NCBI GenBank assembly: GCA_015063745.1
Contig: SVTO01000012.1
Coordinates: 1 to 54,072, forward strand
Source: Oscillospiraceae bacterium
GTDB taxonomy: Bacteria > Bacillota > Clostridia > Oscillospirales > CAG-272
Direction of reading: 5' to 3'
Length of the DNA stretch: 54,072 nt
Below, in pieces: positions 50,705 through 54,072 of this stretch. The position numbers were made by a program, and so were the translations under genes. The notes under the pieces are model-generated. The model was not told the origin of the DNA. It saw nothing but the letters and a program-made list of their open reading frames with translations, and made no database searches. Each line of letters begins with the position of its first letter. The first letter of the stretch is position 1.

Positions 50705-51427
50705 ATGGAAAAAATTATCACAATGGAGAATCTCCACAATTTTGCTTACTGTAACCATAGAATCTGCAAAAAGCCCATCAAAGGTCTTGTTGTTTCCTTC
50801 TTTGGCCTGTATGGCTGTGATATGTACGACACAGACACTCCCGAAGGAGAACGTTATGCCGGGGAGGGGATTCTCTATCTTGTACCCTACCAGAATCCTT
50901 GGGCGTGGATGAACAAACAGTGTGTAGCATTTACCGACGAGCTGATGGATGTACTGTTCAAAGCCTATGATCTGCCTGAAGACCTGCCCGTGATTTCTAC
51001 AGGCTGCAGTATGGGTGGTTTATCTGCGCTTGTGTATATGGCATATAGCAAACGCATTCCCGCGGCCTGTGTAGCCAACTGTCCCGTGTGCGATATGCCT
51101 TTCCATTTCACGGAACGTGCTGACTTACCCCGTACCATTTACAGTGCGGTTTACAATTACGACTGTACATTGGACGAAGCACTGCGTAGTCTGTCTCCTC
51201 TGCATCTGACTGATAAACTGCCCAACAAAGCCAGATACTACATCTTCCACTGTGAAAAAGACGGAGCTGTAAATAAGGAAAAGCATAGTGACCGTTTGGT
51301 GGAAAAAATGAAGAATAGCCATACAATAGAATATTTTACGGTTCCCGATAGAGGACATTGCGACTTGACACCCGAAATGTGGGAAAAGTACCACGAATGT
51401 GCTATCTGCGCTGTACTTGAGGCATAA
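50705..51427 (+). CDS. Alpha/beta hydrolase (prolyl-oligopeptidase-like esterase), tandem copy 2
   Basis: 240 residues from ATG 50705 (AAAGG upstream), closely similar to copy 1 throughout. Nucleophile GCSMGGLSALVYM and late histidine DRGHCDL are kept. Both copies and their 3' flanks (TATTTCCAA after each stop) match, showing the duplicated unit extended past the coding region. Spacing to the fusion gene downstream is 35 nt, so it is probably co-transcribed. Confidence 0.85.
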   Translation: MEKIITMENLHNFAYCNHRICKKPIKGLVVSFFGLYGCDMYDTDTPEGERYAGEGILYLVPYQNPWAWMNKQCVAFTDELMDVLFKAYDLPEDLPVISTGCSMGGLSALVYMAYSKRIPAACVANCPVCDMPFHFTERADLPRTIYSAVYNYDCTLDEALRSLSPLHLTDKLPNKARYYIFHCEKDGAVNKEKHSDRLVEKMKNSHTIEYFTVPDRGHCDLTPEMWEKYHECAICAVLEA

Positions 51428-51462
51428 TGTATTTCCAAAGACAGAGGCAAAGGAGATAACAG

Positions 51463-53064
51463 ATGAAATACGGTTGTACAGTCAATCTTGGTATTTTTTC
51501 GGAAAACAGAACCGGTGATGCGCTGGAACTTTACAATGCCTTCGGTAGTCTCGAAAATCTGTTTGACTGGCTCGGAATCAATGTAGATTCCGTGGAACTG
51601 CATACTGTACGTGTCGATACGGATCTGGCTGAGCTGGAAAAAGCCGTGCTGACCTGCCGGGAATACGGCCTTGCCTGTACCTATCACGGTTCACTGAAAA
51701 AGTACACGACGCCGGAAAAATTCTTTGCTCCCTATGTATATCTGCTGGACAAAGGTCTGGAAAATGATTTTACCGTAACCCTGCATCCACAGGATCAGTA
51801 CGAACGGATCGCTGAAGTTTTGCAGGAGGTGTGTGACTATGCCGATGAGCGGAATTTCCCGGTTCTGTTCTGTCTGGAAAACCAGCGTGTCGTAAACGAC
51901 AGAATGACCGAAGGCATCTGTACCGATGTGCTGGAGATCGTAAGTCGGGTGCATACGGACAGACTGAAAATATGCTTTGACTTCGGCCACCGCAAATCCA
52001 ATGCGCAAAAGTACAGCAAGGAAGCAGATGTTGTGTCGGATGCATTTTTCGACTGTGTGGCTCATACCCATATCCACAGCTGGTATGAGGGAACGACCCA
52101 TTTCCCCCTTCACACAGGTAAGGTGGAGTTGGAGAAGAATCTGCTGAATCTGTTCCGCCGGGACTACGACGGTGTTCTGAATCTGGAACTGTGTCCTGCC
52201 CGTTTCTGCGGCTTGTTTGATGGCAGAGAAGGCTTTGTCCGTTCCGTAAGTATCCTGAAAACCGCTGCAGCACAGGCAAGAGCCATGCTTGCCGCCGGTG
52301 AAAAACTCAGTCGGTACCGTGAATATGCCGAACCGGTTTTTGAAAAACTGGAAACACAAGACTGCATGATCGGCGCAATCGCCCCCGCAGCCTATGTCCT
52401 GAGATTCGGAAACATAAAAATTGCTGTGGATCCCAGTATGTGGGAAACTCCGCCGATCGAGGAAAACCGTGCATGGCTGATTCGCAAACTGGCGGATTTC
52501 GATGGGGTGTTTGTCACCCACAGCCATGGAGACCATTATGATCCCGCATTGCTTGAGGAGCTTGGAAAACACGTAAAATGCTGGGTTCCGGATTTTATGG
52601 AGTGTGCGAATACAATTCCCTATACCGACGGGGAAGAGATACAGCTTGGCGAACTGTGCGTTAGGGCGTTTTCCAGCTGCCATACCGAACCGGGCAGAAA
52701 CTTTTTCCCCGAATACGGACTGACACTCACATACCGCGGCAAAACCCTTGTCATGCCCGTGGATGTCCGTGATTACCGTGCCGACTGTTTCCGTGGCCGC
52801 AAGGCGGATATACTGATCGCCCATCTGTGGCTCGGCAGAAATGCGCTGAATCTGTACGATAACCGGTATATCGGTGAATTCTGCGATTTCGTCCGCGGTT
52901 TCGGGGCTTCCCGTGTTCTGATCGGACACATGGACGATGCACGCCGGAAGATCGACGGCATCTGGACAGAGGTGCATCTGCGTGCGGTACAGACGGAAAT
53001 GCCGGAGGCGGAAGCATTGAGGTTCGGCGAATACAGAGTGCTTGATATGCCTCTGTCGGAATAA
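51463..53064 (+). CDS. Fusion: xylose-isomerase-like TIM barrel + UlaG-like metallo-beta-lactamase
   Basis: 533 residues. Residues 1-270 form an AP-endonuclease-2/xylose-isomerase-like barrel with metal-site candidates E139 (CLEN), D173 and H176 (DFGH), H201/H203 (HTHIH) and E242 (NLEL). From about 300 a metallo-beta-lactamase fold follows: THSHGDHYD (H353, H355, D357, H358), H407, D434 (VDVRDYR) and H489 (IGHMDD), best like the UlaG-type lactonase branch. Joining a sugar isomerase-like enzyme with a lactonase-like one in a single chain is unusual. It suggests consecutive steps on an acidic sugar (inference). AGGAG before the ATG. Confidence 0.85.
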   Translation: MKYGCTVNLGIFSENRTGDALELYNAFGSLENLFDWLGINVDSVELHTVRVDTDLAELEKAVLTCREYGLACTYHGSLKKYTTPEKFFAPYVYLLDKGLENDFTVTLHPQDQYERIAEVLQEVCDYADERNFPVLFCLENQRVVNDRMTEGICTDVLEIVSRVHTDRLKICFDFGHRKSNAQKYSKEADVVSDAFFDCVAHTHIHSWYEGTTHFPLHTGKVELEKNLLNLFRRDYDGVLNLELCPARFCGLFDGREGFVRSVSILKTAAAQARAMLAAGEKLSRYREYAEPVFEKLETQDCMIGAIAPAAYVLRFGNIKIAVDPSMWETPPIEENRAWLIRKLADFDGVFVTHSHGDHYDPALLEELGKHVKCWVPDFMECANTIPYTDGEEIQLGELCVRAFSSCHTEPGRNFFPEYGLTLTYRGKTLVMPVDVRDYRADCFRGRKADILIAHLWLGRNALNLYDNRYIGEFCDFVRGFGASRVLIGHMDDARRKIDGIWTEVHLRAVQTEMPEAEALRFGEYRVLDMPLSE

Positions 53065-53092
53065 CAAAATAAACCGGATTATCGGAAATATC

Positions 53093-53121
53093 TTGACAAT
53101 TATTTCCGCCGGTTGTATAAT
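53093..53121 (+). promoter_or_regulatory. Consensus promoter of the sugar-phosphate isomerase gene
   Basis: TTGACA, 17-bp spacer, TATAAT: perfect consensus, within 55 bp of the start at 53173, so the gene is not solely dependent on the operon. Confidence 0.9.
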
Positions 53122-53172
53122 AACAGAAGAGTCCATGAACGATTCAAACCAATTTCTGAAAGGATAATGATC

Positions 53173-53904
53173 ATGAAAAACGAATACGGTCTTCAGCTTT
53201 ACAGCGTACGTGACGCTATGGGTGAAAATATGGAAAATGCAATCGCAAAGGTTGCTGAAATGGGTTACAAGTATGTGGAATTTGCAGGCTTTTACGGCCG
53301 CTCTGCCGCAGAAGTAAAGAAGATGCTGGACGACAACGGTCTGATCTGCTCCGGTACCCACTCCGACATCAGCGGTCTGCTTCCCACCAATATCATGGAA
53401 ACCATTGAATACCACAAGACCATCGGCAACTCCAACTACATCATGCCCAGCGCTGACGTAGGAACTCTGGAAAAGATCAAGAGATTCTGTGACATCGTAA
53501 ATTATGCCAAGCCCATCATGGCTGCGGAAGGCATCAATGTAGGCTTCCATAACCACTCCGGCGAATTCCAGATCATGCCCTGGGGTTCCACCATGCACAG
53601 CGAAATGGAAAAGGGCTGCGGTGTAGACTTCGAAATCGACACCTTCTGGGCATTCAATGCGGGTCTGGATCCGATTCAGGTTCTGGAAAGACTGAAGAAC
53701 AGAATCCATGTTATCCACGTTAAGGACGGTTTCATGGGCGGCAAGGGCACTGCTCTCGGCAAGGGTGAAGCACCTGTTAAGGCAGTTGTGGAATACGCTT
53801 CCAAGAACAACATCAGAATGGTTGTGGAAAGCGAAAGCCTGAATCCCAGCGGGTTGGAAGAAGCCAAGGTATGTATCGAATACCTGAAGTCTCTGGAAGC
53901 ATAA
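53173..53904 (+). CDS. Sugar phosphate isomerase/epimerase
   Basis: 243 residues from ATG 53173 (AAAGGA at good distance; an ATG 6 nt earlier is too close). AP-endonuclease-2-like TIM barrel with GLQLYSVRDAMG at the start, GFHNHSGEF for the central metal ligands, FEIDTFWAFNAG and IHVIHVKDGFMGGKGTALG. These enzymes interconvert keto- and aldo-sugar (phosphate) isomers. It has the strongest promoter of the window and a strong terminator, pointing to high expression. Confidence 0.92.
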   Translation: MKNEYGLQLYSVRDAMGENMENAIAKVAEMGYKYVEFAGFYGRSAAEVKKMLDDNGLICSGTHSDISGLLPTNIMETIEYHKTIGNSNYIMPSADVGTLEKIKRFCDIVNYAKPIMAAEGINVGFHNHSGEFQIMPWGSTMHSEMEKGCGVDFEIDTFWAFNAGLDPIQVLERLKNRIHVIHVKDGFMGGKGTALGKGEAPVKAVVEYASKNNIRMVVESESLNPSGLEEAKVCIEYLKSLEA

Positions 53905-53919
53905 GCATAATCTGAATAG

Positions 53920-53960
53920 AAAAATCGTCTGTACGGTATTTGTACGGACGATTTTTGTTT
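53920..53960 (+). terminator. Terminator of the isomerase gene
   Basis: ATCGTCTGTAC/GTACGGACGAT 11-bp stem with one G-U pair, A5 before and T5 after. Confidence 0.9.
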
Positions 53961-53963
53961 TAA

Positions 53964-54072
53964 TGCCTTTAGGCAGTTGAGCACGAAGTGCGAAACAGAC
54001 AACCACCCGCTATGCGGGTGGGCAACAAAAGGTTATACCAAAAAAACTCCTAAGGTGGTACAATAGGAAAGA
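53964..54072 (+). mobile_element. Possible left end of an IS200/IS605-type element, cut by window edge
   Basis: Three consecutive small hairpins: TGCC/GGCA (53964-53975), GCAC/GTGC (53981-53991) and the perfect CCACCCGC/GCGGGTGG with a 3-nt loop (54003-54021). Then GGTTATACC, an A-rich stretch and AGGAAAGA at the very end, which could be the ribosome site of a transposase beginning outside the window. Subterminal hairpins are typical of IS200/IS605 elements. No coding sequence is visible to confirm it. Confidence 0.5.

Noticed and set aside
51691-54006. Open antisense frame of 771 codons over the fusion and isomerase genes
   Set aside because: It spans a strong promoter and terminator of the plus-strand genes and has no domain; a shadow frame.

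Overview
The window looks like chromosome from an uncultured, probably gut-dwelling member of the Clostridia (Firmicutes). The evidence is the gene set (acetate kinase beside tmcAL, the trmK/Nif3-like pair, an OmpR/WalRK-type two-component operon leading into murA, a bacterial NSS transporter, DUF1858, DUF3810), roughly balanced base composition, strong AGGAGG-type ribosome binding sites, and many SigA-like promoters, nearly all with a 17-bp spacer. No rRNA, phage or conjugative genes and no CRISPR array are visible. The assignment to Clostridia is inference from gene content; genus cannot be given.

Layout. 1-4006: a truncated SPFH-domain protein, ackA, the divergent tmcAL and a papain-like hydrolase. 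4107-7692: an orphan CARF-nuclease (Card1/Can2-like) and three tandem histidine phosphatases. 7828-11222: an NSS symporter and a phosphopantetheinyl transferase/phosphoesterase/HAD operon. 11425-19794: a large FAD-dependent oxidoreductase, two tandem MATE exporters and four tandem esterases. 19988-23831: an MBOAT/DHHW pair for exopolymer acylation and a RadC-like protein. 23898-29370: two zinc-ribbon ABC exporters flanking a DUF1854 protein. 29660-33209: a small unknown protein, an RluA-type pseudouridine synthase, a DUF3810 peptidase and a secreted NodB-like protein. 33213-33570: a 94-bp tandem repeat array. 33613-41945: a response regulator, histidine kinase and two YycH/YycI-like membrane proteins, then murA, DUF1858, trmK and a Nif3-like gene. 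42014-48254: FkbM methyltransferase, amidohydrolase, HIT, aspartate kinase, murC, birA. 48361-53904: tRNA-Trp and a carbohydrate-type cluster (Gfo/Idh/MocA oxidoreductase, two tandem alpha/beta hydrolases, a TIM-barrel/metallo-beta-lactamase fusion, a sugar-phosphate isomerase). The right edge appears to enter an IS200/IS605-type element.

How the genes work together. Cell-envelope themes recur: murA and murC, the WalRK-like regulators, MBOAT/DHHW acylation, NodB-like and DUF3810 proteins. The right-hand cluster and the esterase array point to processing of acylated or otherwise decorated plant or host sugars (inference). A notable trend is local tandem expansion: 3 phosphatases, 2 MATE, 4 esterases and 2 hydrolases occur in four separate arrays.

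The most unusual items are the hairpin-rich 94-bp repeat array, the TIM-barrel/metallo-beta-lactamase fusion, the orphan CARF nuclease, the abutting ackA/tmcAL promoters, the DHHW protein with a spliced-in Big_2 domain, and an unexplained conserved-looking element near 16340-16500.
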